The notes under the pieces: model-generated
Database searches by the model: none
Told to the model about the DNA's origin: nothing
Seen by the model: the letters and a program-made list of their open reading frames with translations, nothing else
Translations under genes and position numbers: made by a program
From: Gnetum montanum
Lineage: Eukaryota > Streptophyta > Gnetopsida > Gnetales > Gnetaceae
Reading direction: 5' to 3'
Length of the DNA stretch: 64,000 nucleotides
NCBI GenBank assembly: GCA_015680685.1
Contig: MNCI01021399.1
Location: forward strand, 645,873-709,872
Shown here: one piece after another, positions 1 to 9,985 of the stretch
How the letters are laid out: each line of letters opens with the position of its first letter
How positions within the stretch are numbered: position 1 is the stretch's first letter

Positions 1-286
1 TTGCAAGCTTTATCCAATCAAGTTCGTCTTTATTGCCGTACACAACTTGGGTTTAGGTTACAAGCTGCTCGAATAAAGAGCCGTTCACTCTAGGACTCCT
101 ACTGCGGGCACATGGGGAAAAATTCTAACTCTGGAGTGATCAATCTGCCAGAGCTTTGCTACACTAGCCAGGATTGGGAAATGAAGGGAGCGCCGCCTCT
201 TATTTATAGATATGGCGGCGGGATGCGATATACGCGATATCGCAGGAGAAGACGCGATATCGCGGCCCAGTGCAAGTCGCGTCTCA
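1..286 (-). repeat. Truncated LTR of the E-type family (U3 and part of R)
   Basis: The segment matches the promoter half of the LTRs of E1-E4: a CTTTATT tract near position 30, a G/C-rich 'tgcgggcacatgg' patch near 106, a TATA box read on the minus strand (CTATAAATAAG, about 199-210) and a U3 with repeated GCGATATCGC palindromes (about 225-265). The rest of the LTR lies left of the window. The inner edge is placed at ...GTCTCA because these LTRs end in TCATCA-like sequence; this is approximate. Unlike the other copies it keeps many CpG sites, so it is either young or has been little methylated. It lies about 350 bp past the ASR stop codon, on the same strand. Confidence 0.7.
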
Positions 287-638
287 TGAGGGTGCGAATA
301 GATGCCAAGCCAATTTGTGAAATTATTATACAATCAATCCAAATTTTGAAGGCTCAACTGTCGTCACCTAGGTAACAATTAGGAAAATTAAAAAGAACGC
401 AACTAACACAATGGAGTCATATTAACCAAAATCCAAAGTATTTCAATCGGAAGTGTTCAGGTCATGCTTCCACAGTGCAAGACCGGCAAAGTTAGAACCC
501 TGAATAATGGAAATCTGAAATAGACAGAAAAGCTAGACCCCGAAATGTTATTACTCCGGATACGGAATTTTCAAACAGATAGTGAGACACCCTTAGGTGG
601 ATGTACATTTAGGGGTGTCAAAAGCAGAGCATCTAGAA
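287..638. other. Spacer between LTR and ASR gene
   Basis: I see no gene here. It should contain the ASR 3' untranslated region on the minus strand; no clear polyadenylation signal stands out. Confidence 0.4.
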
Positions 639-1052
639 TTAGAAGTGGTGATGCTTGTGCTTTTTCTCCTCATGCTTTGCTTCTTCCTTCTTATGGTGTT
701 CATGAATAGCGAGTCCGACTCCACCCAGAGCTGCAGTTTCCGCCAAAGTTTCTTCGATTTTGTGGCGATAAGCATGCTCCCGGTCCTTCTTCGCCTCGTG
801 CTCCTTGTACTCATGCTTGTCCTCTTTCTTCTCATGGTGTTCAAAATTAAAAGGAAAGAAAGAAGGTACGTACGAGGGCAAAAGCACCAGCAGCAAGAGC
901 ACCGAGCTCGCCCATGTGCTGCTCATGCTTGTGATACTTCTCCTGCATCTTGGCAGCCTCAGCTGCTTCTTCTTCGGTGGCGTACACAAGCTCCTGTTTC
1001 TTCTCATGATGGAAGATGTTCAGGTGGTGGTGATGCTTCTGCTCCGAGCCAT
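639..1052 (-). CDS. ABA/stress/ripening (ASR) protein, ABA/WDS domain, two exons, start apparently frameshifted
   Basis: ASR proteins are small, hydrophilic, His/Glu/Lys-rich plant proteins that bind zinc and DNA and act as chaperones or transcription factors under drought, ABA and ripening. Exon 1 (about 1044-874) encodes the His-rich N terminus ([16 protein letters not shown]) and the core [13 protein letters not shown]. The intron is 873-816 (58 bp, GTACGT...AAG). Exon 2 (815-639) begins [20 protein letters not shown] and ends KHKHHHF-stop. The junction restores the family's AFAL-HE...KKD-EHA-RHKIEE core exactly, and the two exons together give about 115 residues, the usual family size. 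Oddity: the only suitably placed ATG (1052-1050) is one base out of frame with the HHHH segment, and the in-frame path upstream meets a TGA with no ATG. Either a 1-bp deletion lies between 1049 and 1044, making this a recent pseudogene, or there is a sequence error. The domain assignment is firm; functionality is not. Confidence 0.85.
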
Positions 1053-1158
1053 TTCTCTTCTTTCTTCGCTCACACAAAAACACCTTTTGCTCAATCCAGA
1101 GAAACGAAGTCAATCATATCTTGCATTGATGAGTATCGGCCACATTATGGGATCTCTT

Positions 1159-1168
1159 CTATTTATAG
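1159..1168 (-). promoter_or_regulatory. TATA box of the ASR gene
   Basis: CTATAAATAG on the minus strand lies about 107 bp before the ATG at 1052, a normal distance for a plant promoter with a short leader. Farther upstream, the minus strand reads GAACGTGG (about 1371-1378), which contains an ACGTGG core as in ABA-response elements. That would suit an ABA-induced ASR gene, but a single short match is weak evidence. Confidence 0.6.
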
Positions 1169-1170
1169 GG

Positions 1171-2316
1171 CTAATTAGGGTTCTGATCTCTGCGCGTGTA
1201 ATAAACGCGTAATTACTTTGCCATACCAATTACTTTGCGTCCTTTTCAATACGCGGAGAAAAATAACTACAGGGATTGAAAACTTGCTGCACTTGGCTTA
1301 CAAAATCCGTTGATAACAATGCAATTTATTGAATAAACAAGTTTGGCTTTTATGATTTCTTTTTATCTCACCACGTTCTCTTCCGCTGAAAAATGTTCAT
1401 GCACCAGCACGACCATGCTGCAGGTACGCCCCATTTCTGTTCGATTCCGTTTCACTCCCATTTAGCGTTTTCTAGAAGGTTCATGTTCACGGTTCCTCCA
1501 AGATAACTTCGAGAGGAAAACATTTAGTATCATGCCTTCCATATATGGACCGAGTAAAATTCAGCTTTAAGCTGCAAAGCTTGCTAAGGTTTGACGTCTA
1601 AATTTTTTTACTTTGTACCACAGCCCTTCGCTTACAGATGTGACTTTGGCTGCTGCTACACGTACAAGTGTAGGCATTTATCGAACCCACAACATCTCTT
1701 CTAACCGAGGGTCACTGCATACTCCTGTGTGCAAAGTTTATATGTATGATGCAAATTTGAAGTTGCTACTTCAAAAGAAAAGTTAGCGGACCTTTTGGTT
1801 AAGATGCCTGGCTTGCCCCAGACAAAAAAAGGTCCGACACTCAACCATTCTAGTAAATCCTTGAACCAGTGCAAAATATATCGACCTTATGACTTGCAAA
1901 CATGCACTTGCTTGTTCAAAGGTTATAAAGAATCAAATTCCATTTTAAAAATATTATCAAATTATCATCATTCTAATTTTATCTCAATTACATAAGGTCA
2001 CCTATATGCTTTCTTTTACTTAGCTCATTATAATATCTAAATCTCGGATATCTTTATCTATTCTTACAAACCAAAAATATTTGGATCTACCTGTTTACTT
2101 AAAGGTCTGTGTGAGTGAGGAATGGGGGATGGAGTGGGGATAGGTATGAGAACCTAAAAAAATTTGATTATAGGTACAACCCAAGACATATAGTGAACTT
2201 GATATTTTAGAACTTAAAAAAGAATATAATCACTCCTTAAGTACAATTGAAAATTACCTTCAAATCATTATCAATAACAAGCTAATAATTTAAGTCCTTC
2301 TCATTGGTCTAACTGT
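1171..2316. other. ASR upstream region, no further gene seen
   Basis: The part next to the ASR gene should hold its promoter. An open frame at 1795-1995 on the plus strand encodes nothing I recognise and lacks the composition of a real exon. From about 1900 on the base composition turns AT-rich like the surrounding repeats. Confidence 0.4.
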
Positions 2317-2398
2317 GAGGTGTTAGCCTAGTCATAAAACTCTTGATTTAGAAACTTCAAATTATAAGATCGATTTTAATAGGCAATGCTAAGTTATA
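2317..2398 (+). repeat. tRNA-like unit 1 (SINE head)
   Basis: Pol III-type internal promoter: A-box-like TAGCCTAGTCA at 2325 and B-box-like GATCGATTT at 2368 (8 of 9 matches to GWTCRANNC), 43 bp apart as in tRNA genes. The body does not fold as an obvious working tRNA. Best read as the tRNA-derived head of a decayed SINE. Confidence 0.5.
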
Positions 2399-2478
2399 AA
2401 TTTTTATTTAAGTTCTACAAAAGTTTCATGTTGGTCATATATTGAGAGGGTACAAATGTTTATTTAGTTCTTAATAAT

Positions 2479-2560
2479 GAGGTATTAGTCTAGTGGTAGG
2501 ACTCTTGATTTGAAAGCTCCAAGTTATGGGTTTAATTCTAGTGGGTAATGCTAACTTACA
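2479..2560 (+). repeat. tRNA-like unit 2 (SINE head)
   Basis: A box TAGTCTAGTGG at 2486 fits the consensus fully. The B-box-like GTTTAATTC at 2530 differs by one C-to-T change. Spacing is 44 bp. The unit starts exactly 162 bp after unit 1 and is preceded by 'ttatttagttctt...aatga', which also precedes unit 3. Confidence 0.55.
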
Positions 2561-2640
2561 TATCTTGGGCTATAGTTATATTACAATTATTTTGGAGTCT
2601 CAAAATCCCCACCCCCTTATTTAGTTCTTGTTCCAATAAT

Positions 2641-2722
2641 GAAGTGTTATCCTAGTGGTAAGACTACTAATATGAAAGTTCCAAGTTATGAGTTTGATTT
2701 TAGTAGAAAATGCTAAGTTATA
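2641..2722 (+). repeat. tRNA-like unit 3 (SINE head)
   Basis: A-box-like TATCCTAGTGG at 2648 and B-box-like GTTTGATTT at 2692, 44 bp apart. Starts exactly 162 bp after unit 2. The tails of units 2 and 3 (about 2561-2620 and 2723-2810) are also related ('...tcttggg...', '...ggttt/gagtct...ccccac'). Confidence 0.5.
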
Positions 2723-2810
2723 AAGTTAATTTAACTATATGTCTTGGGGATAAATATTATTTTAAAAAATAGGTTTTGGGTTCTAACACTCCCCATATAA
2801 TTCTCATTCT

Positions 2811-3460
2811 AGAAATCCTATTTCTTCTTAGTCTACCTCTTTACTATTTTACTTTAACTTTGATAAAGAAACCTTTTTTCATAGTTGTACTCTTTGCTCC
2901 TATTAGCAAATGACCAAATCTAATCTTTTTTTTTCATAAGCAAGTTGTTAATTTAATCTTTCCTTTCAATCTAGCATAGATTGTTTTATCATATAACACA
3001 CCATTAACTTCTTAACACTTCATCCATCTTGCTTATATTTTTATTTGTCACATTATTGTTAATCTAACTATTCATATGTATAGGTAATCACATTCATTTA
3101 AAATAATCTGGAGTCTTGATAAACAATTTATTGATCCAGTGCAACATTGTACCTATAATATCGTAGTGCTTTCATATGATATTGTAGATATCATGTATTT
3201 GAGTCTCATAAAGTTTATTTTTTGAATTCATAGTTAGTTTGTGAGTGCCAACAATGTGATTATAAGCAATTGTACAATGTCTTTATTCGAGTAGTGTACC
3301 TCAATACACCTTGTAAATAAAGATAAAAATTGTTTCCTATCATTACAACATCTCACATAGAATAATTTTACTTTTTATTACAATTTACTTTTCAATGTAT
3401 TTTATATTCCCAATGCAATTTACATTTTCAATGTATGTTAACATTTTGGTAGAATAAGTA
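2811..3460. other. No gene seen; possible faint LTR fragment
   Basis: AT-rich. Around 3150-3330 'gatattgtagatatcatg' and 'tgtctttattcgagtagtgtacctc' resemble the U3 palindromes and R region of the E-type LTRs, but the match is too weak to give limits. Confidence 0.3.
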
Positions 3461-4391
3461 TGATGAGAGCAGTTACTCTAATAATTAGAGTGGTTACTTT
3501 AATAATTAGAGTGGTTATTATTAGGGCAGTTACTCTAATTATTAGAGTGGTTATTATTAGAAGGGAAGTTTCTCTAAAATTAGAGTGGCAGTTTCTCTAG
3601 AATTAGAGGGGTAGTTTCTATAAAATTAGAGTGGTAGTTTTTGTAATTATTAGAGTAGTTGCTTCCAAGCCTATAAATATAGTGCCCAGGCACACAATAT
3701 GGGGAAGTCAAAAAGAAGAAGAAGAAGAAGAATTCAAAGGAGGAAGTCTTTTAGGAGTCAAGTAGCGAAACTCTAGCCAAGTGCCCGCAGCAGGAGGTCT
3801 AAGTGTGGATGGATCTTTATTCGAGCATTGTATACATGAGCAAACCTTCTGTACGGCAATAAAGACGAGCTATTGGATTCATCCTTGCAGCACTTGAGAT
3901 TTGTTTTTTTACACATTTATTTTATTTTATTTTATTTTATGCACTTTACATTTCTATTATTAGCACACACAGTACGATCACTTTGAGCATGTGTGTAACA
4001 CTTGGTAACCTAGTAACGATTAGTGTTTGGTAATCCCAGTACTGTTGCGCTGGTTCAGGATGTGTACGGAAAGTGAGAATGGATCCTAGTGTTAGGATTA
4101 GTTTAAAGCCTAGTTAATCAGTAGTTAAGTTAAATTAGTCACTTAGTTATCTCTTTCTCTTCCCTTATGAGCAGTAGTACATAAAAACATAAAAGCTATA
4201 AAAATCATATGCCTCAAGCTTACTTAACCATACAATCATGACATACAAGTAAGTTTGGGAAGACAACGATCAATCAACCCATCCCTATTCCACAAAGGCG
4301 CATAGGCACTTAGTCCTTAGAATTCGACCGGATCGTGCGTGAAATGCTTGTATTCATATGGTTGAGCGTAGTGGTACCTTGCCACTCATCA
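3461..4391 (+). mobile_element. Solo LTR S1 with target-site duplication
   Basis: Begins TGATGAGAG and ends CCACTCATCA, like the LTRs of E1-E4 in reverse orientation. It is flanked by a perfect 5-bp duplication AAGTA (3456-3460 and 4392-4396). Read on the plus strand: U3 made of short repeats containing ACTCTAATAATTAGAGT palindromes (3461-3660), a TATA box CCTATAAATA (about 3670-3679), a GAA microsatellite (3714-3733), an R/U5 part with ATCTTTATTCGAGCATTG, and the common 3' end with GGTACC...CCACTCATCA. No internal region adjoins it, so it is a recombined solo LTR. Confidence 0.88.
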
Positions 4392-4531
4392 AAGTATGAT
4401 TGGATTCAAGCATTAAACATAATTTTTTGGTGATCCAATAGTAAGCGAGTTACTTGGTAATCCTAGTGATAGTTGGATGAGCACAAGACATGAATGATAG
4501 ACCATGATTGAATACATATAAGCTTAGAATA
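4392..4531. other. Spacer between two facing solo LTRs
   Basis: About 140 bp including both flanking duplications. It contains 'ggtgatccaatagtaagcgag...ggtaatcctagtg', which resembles an internal LTR stretch, so it may itself be LTR-derived. Confidence 0.4.
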
Positions 4532-5576
4532 TGATGAGCGGGGAGGTACCCCTATTCTCAACCATATGAATACGAGAATTTCACGCATGATCTGGTCAAA
4601 TTCCAAGGACTAAGTGCTTATGTGACCTTGTGGAACAAGGATAGGTTGGTTGATCGTTATCTTCCCAAGCTTACTTGTATGTCACGATTGCATGGTTAAG
4701 TAATCTTGAGGCATATGATTTTTATAGCTTTTATGTATTTATGTCCTACACTAGTAGGGAAGGAGAGAAGTAACTAAGTGACTAATTTAACTTAACTACT
4801 CATTAAATAAGTTCTAACTAATCCTAACACCAGCATCCGTTCTCACTTGCCGTACACATCCTAAACTAGTGCAACACTACTGGGATTACCAAATGCTAAT
4901 CATTTCTGAGTTACCAAGTGTTACTCACATGCTCAAAGTGATGGTACTGAGTGTAATTTAAAGATTTGCTTAATTGATCAAAATGAATTGCTACACTAAT
5001 AACATAAATGTAAAGTGCATAAAATAAAATAAATGCATAAGAAAATAAAATAAAATAAATGCGTAAGAAAACAAATTTCAAGTGCTGCAAGGATGAATCA
5101 AAGAGCTCATCTTTATTGTCGTACACAAGGTGTGCTTAGGTACACAATGCTTGAATAAAGATCTATCCACACTTAGACCTCCTTTTGCAGGCACTTGTAA
5201 AATACTCTAACTTTCAAACAGACTACAAGAGTTTTGCTACTTGACTGCTAAAAGAATTCCTTTCAATTATGCACCTGGGCACTGTATTTATAGCCTTGGG
5301 AGCAACTACTCTAATAATTAGAGTAACCACTCTAATAATTAGAATAAACCGCTAGAGTAACTACTCTAATAATTAGAATAAACCGCTAGAGTAACTACTC
5401 TAATAATTAGAATAAACCGCTAGAGTAACTGCTGTAATAATTAGAATAAACCGCTAGAGTAACTGCTCTAATAATTAGAATAAACCACTAGAGTAACCAC
5501 TCTAATAATTAGAATAAACTATTAGAGTAATTGCTCTAATAATTAGAATAAACTACTAGAGTAACCACTCTCATTA
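4532..5576 (-). mobile_element. Solo LTR S2, same subfamily as S1, opposite orientation
   Basis: Starts TGATGAGCGGGGAGGTACC and ends about ...CTCTCATTA. The flanks GAATA (4527-4531) and GACTA (5577-5581) agree in 4 of 5 bases, a slightly decayed duplication. Read on the minus strand the TATA box is CTATAAATAC (about 5283-5294). The U3 between TATA and LTR end is an array of one 21-bp and seven ~34-bp units (about 5300-5568), each starting CTCTAATAATTAGA. Sequence and layout mirror S1. Confidence 0.83.
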
Positions 5577-6680
5577 GACTAGAACTAGCATTCATTTACA
5601 CTATTTCCTAGCCAGTTAGAATTAGTATTTACTTAATATGATTTACTTTTACATCATGGATGTTGATCAATATCATTATATCATATGCCTTACTACAAGT
5701 TAAAGCATGTATTTCGATCATCACTAATTACAGCAGGAAGTAAATAGTAAACAACTTTTATATTAACTAGCTAGAACACATATTGTCCCATCCATAGATT
5801 ACAATTAAGTCACATGCCACACTTGTGTGATCTTTATGGTTGGTCATTGGAAATAATCATTGCTCATCATTAGCATTAGTGTCAGGGATGGCATTAATAT
5901 TTTAGTCAGTTCATATTATATAACTTTGTGGTATTAGAGTTTCACGATTAAATTTTCAAAAGAGATAATATTTTCAAACACATACATATAGCTTAATTTA
6001 TTAAATATGGCTTCTACACACACAGTTAATTTTCCACCTCCTAATAACACTACTAAAAGTAATGCCAAATTTTACACTAAAGAAATTTAGAGTGGACTAA
6101 CGTTAACCAAAATTCCCTATGCTCATATTGATCCTTATTGCCCCAACTTTACCTTCATTTTTTATCAATGTGAATAGTTCCAATGAACAAAATTACAAGG
6201 ACATTGTATTATCACATGATTGATCAAAATCATCTATGCTTTATGTTGCTCTACTAAGATTTAGTCTTGGTAACTCATAGGAAGGTTATTAAGTTTGAAA
6301 GAACATGACTAGACCCTATCAACTAACTGAGCCCCAAGATAGAAGACATGCTATCATGTAAACAAGACATGAGCATGATAAGGGTAAACACACATCTCAA
6401 GTGATACTATCATAAAAAAGAAGAAGAAGAAGATGTGGGATATTGGTCTAAAAACTCTCACCGTCATTGATCTACCTCTTAGTAGCCTATCTTATATATC
6501 AAAGATCTTATACATTAGAGACTATGTTTAGCTCTAGTAGAATAAGAAGGAACCAAAGACCTAGCATAATTATTTATTGACAAGTTTATCCTTCTCGTGA
6601 AAAATAAAAATTTTTAAAAAAATTTCTTGAAAAAAGAAATTTTATTTTCTTCAAGTCATAGTGTTTCATCACAAGCTAAC
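5577..6680 (+). other. Decayed retroelement leader with copia-like PBS (tentative)
   Basis: At 5925-5940 TTTGTGGTATTAGAGT resembles the initiator-Met tRNA binding site TGGTATCAGAGC used by many plant copia elements. About 70 bp later an ATG (6007) opens a short reading frame (MASTHTVNFPPPNN...) with the low-complexity start typical of copia gag; it soon meets stops. No LTR pair was found. The rest of the stretch shows nothing recognisable. Confidence 0.3.
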
Positions 6681-6689
6681 TATGGGTTG

Positions 6690-7070
6690 TGGTATACATG
6701 TCACAAGCTAACCATGATTCATGGTCTTTTAAAAATTAAGAAATTTTAATAACTAATGACATCATAAGTGATCCATGAAGATGCCATGAATCATGGTATA
6801 TGAGAAACAAAGATAATAAATGTTTTGAGAATACCATAATTAAACCATGAGTCATGGTGGATTTACATGATTATTCCATAGGTCATGGTTAATTTACCTT
6901 GGTTTTTAAATGGACCATGAGTAGTGGCAAAGTCATAGTTGATGGAAGTTTTTGAAAAGATATACTGTGAGTGGTGGTTTACTCATGGGATGAAAATTGG
7001 ACAAGCCATGAGCTTACCATGATTTTTGGTACTACAGACTGAGAATACCATAAGTAATGGTGGGGTTGTG
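6690..7070. repeat. Field of short palindromes built on ACCATGA(N)TCATGGT
   Basis: Roughly ten imperfect copies of an inverted motif occur within 380 bp: e.g. ACCATGATTCATGGT (6711), CCATGAATCATGG (6784), ACCATGAGTCATGGT (6845), CATAGGTCATGG (6876), CCATGAGTAGTGG, GTGAGTGGTGG, CCATGAGCTTACCATG and CCATAAGTAATGG. Spacing is irregular at about 20-75 bp. No ORF is preserved. Confidence 0.6.
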
Positions 7071-7819
7071 GTATATATAAAAAACTTTATTTCTATAAAT
7101 TTTGAACTTAAAATTAAACATGAATTGGATGGTGAATGTTGCTCAGAGTTATAGATGGAATTAAGGTAATAGCATGAACAAATTAACTTTTAATTTTGAA
7201 GGAAATTGAATGAAGAATGCGATGATGAATTTTGATCTTCTTTAAGATGAAACTCTAGATGTTAAGATGCAAATCTTGGTCTGAGATAACATTTGCTAGA
7301 ATTGATGTCAATAATGATAATTGATGATGTAAATGCTAATTTGATTTGAAGAGATGATATTGAAAAATCAACTGGTAATAATATAGATTGTTGATGGAGT
7401 GAAGCAAATATTTTATGAAATTTGAACATACATAAAAACAAAAGAAATTTTGGGAAAAAATTTGTAACCAATTCTTTATTTCATAAAAACATATTAGTAC
7501 AATCATGTATGGCTTTGGGATTTAAAGAGAATGATTGAGGAGAGGCCATACTAAGGAAATTTGAGAAGTCACTTTTCATGAAAAAATATAAGAAACTTAA
7601 ACTCAAAAGAGATGAATTGGGGCCAAAAAAGATTACATCCACCCATCAATTCAAAAAATCAAAAAAAAAAACATTTGACTTTAAGTCTTTATCTTTTTGT
7701 TAGAGATGATGAAGCATTGTGCACTATGACTAATACCGAGAACCTATAGCATATCTAGAAAGAAAGAACCATGGAATCATAAAAGGAGAGTAAGCTAGAA
7801 TAAATCTTATAGACTTCTA
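7071..7819. other. No gene seen
   Basis: AT-rich DNA leading into the gag relic. Two short minus-strand open frames (7262-7471 and part of 7835-8047) look like chance frames opposite purine-rich plus-strand sequence. Confidence 0.4.
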
Positions 7820-9210
7820 TCCTCTTCATCATCCTTAGTGAAAAACTCTAATGAAGAAGAATGTAGACATGAAGATAAAGCTCCACAAAGGGATTAAGAA
7901 AGATTGCCTAGGAGAGGCAAAAGGAAAGATCAAGAAGGATATAATGGGAGAGATAGAGATCAAGATGATGAAGAAGAGGAAATCAAGAAAAGAAAGAGAA
8001 GGAATATGAGAAGAAATGATGAATAGCATTGAAGGGACCATCACCACTACAATAGAGATGATGATTAATTTGAAGATTTTGATGAACCTCTACTAGCCAC
8101 TAGAAGCATGATAAATATCAAAGAGGAAATATGTATTTTGACAAGGCATCAAAGGGATAGTTGCATCAAGCAATTTAACATGCATACTATTTTTTAGTGT
8201 TAGGAAGGTTATAATGTGAATCCATAGCATCATTTGCAAGCTTTCCATGATCCTTGTGCATTTCAAAATATTAAAAATGATTTACAAAAACTTACATTAT
8301 TTCCAAGGACACTTATTAAAGAGGCTAAAAGCTGGTATTGATATTTAAAGGTAGATTCCATCCATAAATGGGGTGTTATGCTTGAACTCTTTAATGATAA
8401 ATACTAGACCTACTCAAGAGAATTGAACTTAAGAAAATCAATCTAAGGATAGAAACAAGGGAGTCATGAGTCCCTTGATACCACCATGGGTAGATATACT
8501 CACTGTTACATAGATGTCCAATGCATGATTTCTCTTAGAAGGAACAACTTTCACAGTTAATCAATGGGTTATAAACCAAAACAAGAGAGACTTCTGGAGT
8601 TTATGCCCAAGGAAGCCTACTTGAAATGAGAGCCCATCAAATCTAGAGACTCATTAACCAAGTGGAAGAAAAGGGAGAACTCAAAAAAAAATCTACAAAG
8701 AAATATAACAAAGATCCATCCATGCGCAAGAAAGTTGTTTGAATTAGTGAGACACTAGAAGAAGATCCCATGGAAGAGATTATCCAAAGGAAGAATTTTC
8801 CCATACAAAAATCTATTTCTGATATTGCAACAAAAGTTAAGAAAATGTAGGATTCCATAGATGAAAAAGTTATAATAGCATTAAATATAGTAGAAGATAA
8901 GATGAAGTAAGCATTAGCCAAATAGATGGATAAGAAAAAAAAAGAAAAAAATCAAGACATGACTATTGTTATAGAAGAGGTTGCTAATTCCATTTTAGAA
9001 GAAGATGATGGTTGTAACTTGTGTCAATATGAACATCCCAAGGGATATTGTCTTGTCATGACCCATCTACAAGAGTCTAGGGCATACGTACTAAATCCAA
9101 AATTTGTCAAAAAGAAAATGCCTAGGAGATTGCCTTATCTACAAGGCAATGAACACCATTTCTGCTACCAACAATCATATTATCCAAGTGAGAATTATCA
9201 TCAATATTAA
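7820..9210 (+). pseudogene. Relic of E-type gag (Retrotrans_gag domain, CX2CX3HX4C knuckle)
   Basis: Same gag family as in E1-E4 but on the plus strand and badly decayed. In order: an acidic/basic N-terminal stretch (GRDRDQDDEEEE, about 7940-7980), a capsid-like core around 8230-8400 with HHLQAFHDPCAFQNI and FPRTLIKEAKSWY, then LELFNDKY, LNLRKSI and ESLDTTMGRY matching WYRSL...LxxRYQTYARV...LRKQIQ...EPLDMALERHY of E1. An open part at 8926-9210 encodes the C-terminal knuckle CNLCQYEHPKGYC followed by LNPKF, which matches LNPKF in E4. At least eight stops and several frameshifts break it. Confidence 0.8.
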
Positions 9211-9609
9211 GAGCAATATCATTAGTAGTGGAAAGACCCACAGTTATTAGAGATTTCACCCCAAGGTAGTAATATCCATATAGATAACCAAACCTATATG
9301 GATACTATGTCTAGCAACTTGTTTCCCTAGGGAGTGTTGCTACTCATGCATCTTACCACTACTATCCACCAAAGCACCCTAGACCAACAACGACATGTTT
9401 AGAATCACTTTCTTATATACCATATCAACAACACTCTTAGTAGTTTTACAATCTACTACTTTTAAGTCTGCCATCACAAATGCAAGAAAATTTGCCAATC
9501 TAGTCTAAAAAAAGAATGCAACATGAGCTATGAATACATAAATAGATGGTACTACTAACAATTATAAATGCTAATTTAGAAACATTCTTCTTTAATGAAA
9601 ATTCCTACT
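9211..9609 (+). pseudogene. Probable C-terminal tail of the gag relic
   Basis: Continues the gag frame with Gln/His/Tyr-rich scraps (YYPSENYHQY, then stops), the composition seen in the C-terminal tails of gag in E1, E2 and E4. No protease motif seen. Confidence 0.4.
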
Positions 9610-9985
9610 ATTGTATCCACTTTTTTGGTTCATTTAAGATTGAGACTAAGAGTGGTCCTAACATCATTCCATGTGTGTTTGAGAATCAAACTTTCCAAAT
9701 ACATCATCATGAGGCACATTCTCAACTCTTGAAGGTCTCTAGGAACCATTTAAATTCATAATCCAATATGTGACAAAAATTCTAAGACAACCTCCCTTTG
9801 ATACCACATGAAAAAACACCTCAAAAAAAGCTTCATAAGACATATTTTCAGCCTTCAAAGACTTTTAGGGACCATTCAAAGTTATACCCTAGCATTTAAC
9901 CTTCAATTTGGTGATTGTAGAAAAGTTCATGAAAATGTTAAAAAATTTTCTAAGTTTGGCTGACACTAATGCTAATGTGTTCATG
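9610..9985. repeat. Direct repeat, copy A (matches 13972-14400)
   Basis: Shares long blocks with copy B, for example CAAACTTTCCAAATACATCA and the region around CATACCCTAGCATTT in the same order. It ends at GACACTAATGCTAATGTG. The pair flanks the pol relic at 10990-13420, so they may be remnants of an LTR pair, with copy A truncated. Confidence 0.55.

Noticed and set aside
597-1212. Long plus-strand open frames rich in Leu/Phe/Ser
   Set aside because: They are the reverse complement of the Lys/His/Glu-rich ASR exons; the minus strand has domain, splice sites and TATA box.
2317-2722. Functional tRNA genes
   Set aside because: A and B boxes are decayed and no good acceptor/anticodon stem pairing is visible; SINE-like heads are more likely.
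3461-5576. A foldback (MULE-like) DNA transposon with long terminal inverted repeats
   Set aside because: Each arm has its own 5-bp duplication and LTR anatomy (TGATGA...TCATCA ends, U3, TATA), so two separate solo LTRs explain it better.
5300-5576. A CRISPR-like array of 34-bp repeats
   Set aside because: Units are directly adjacent without unique spacers and sit in a plant LTR.
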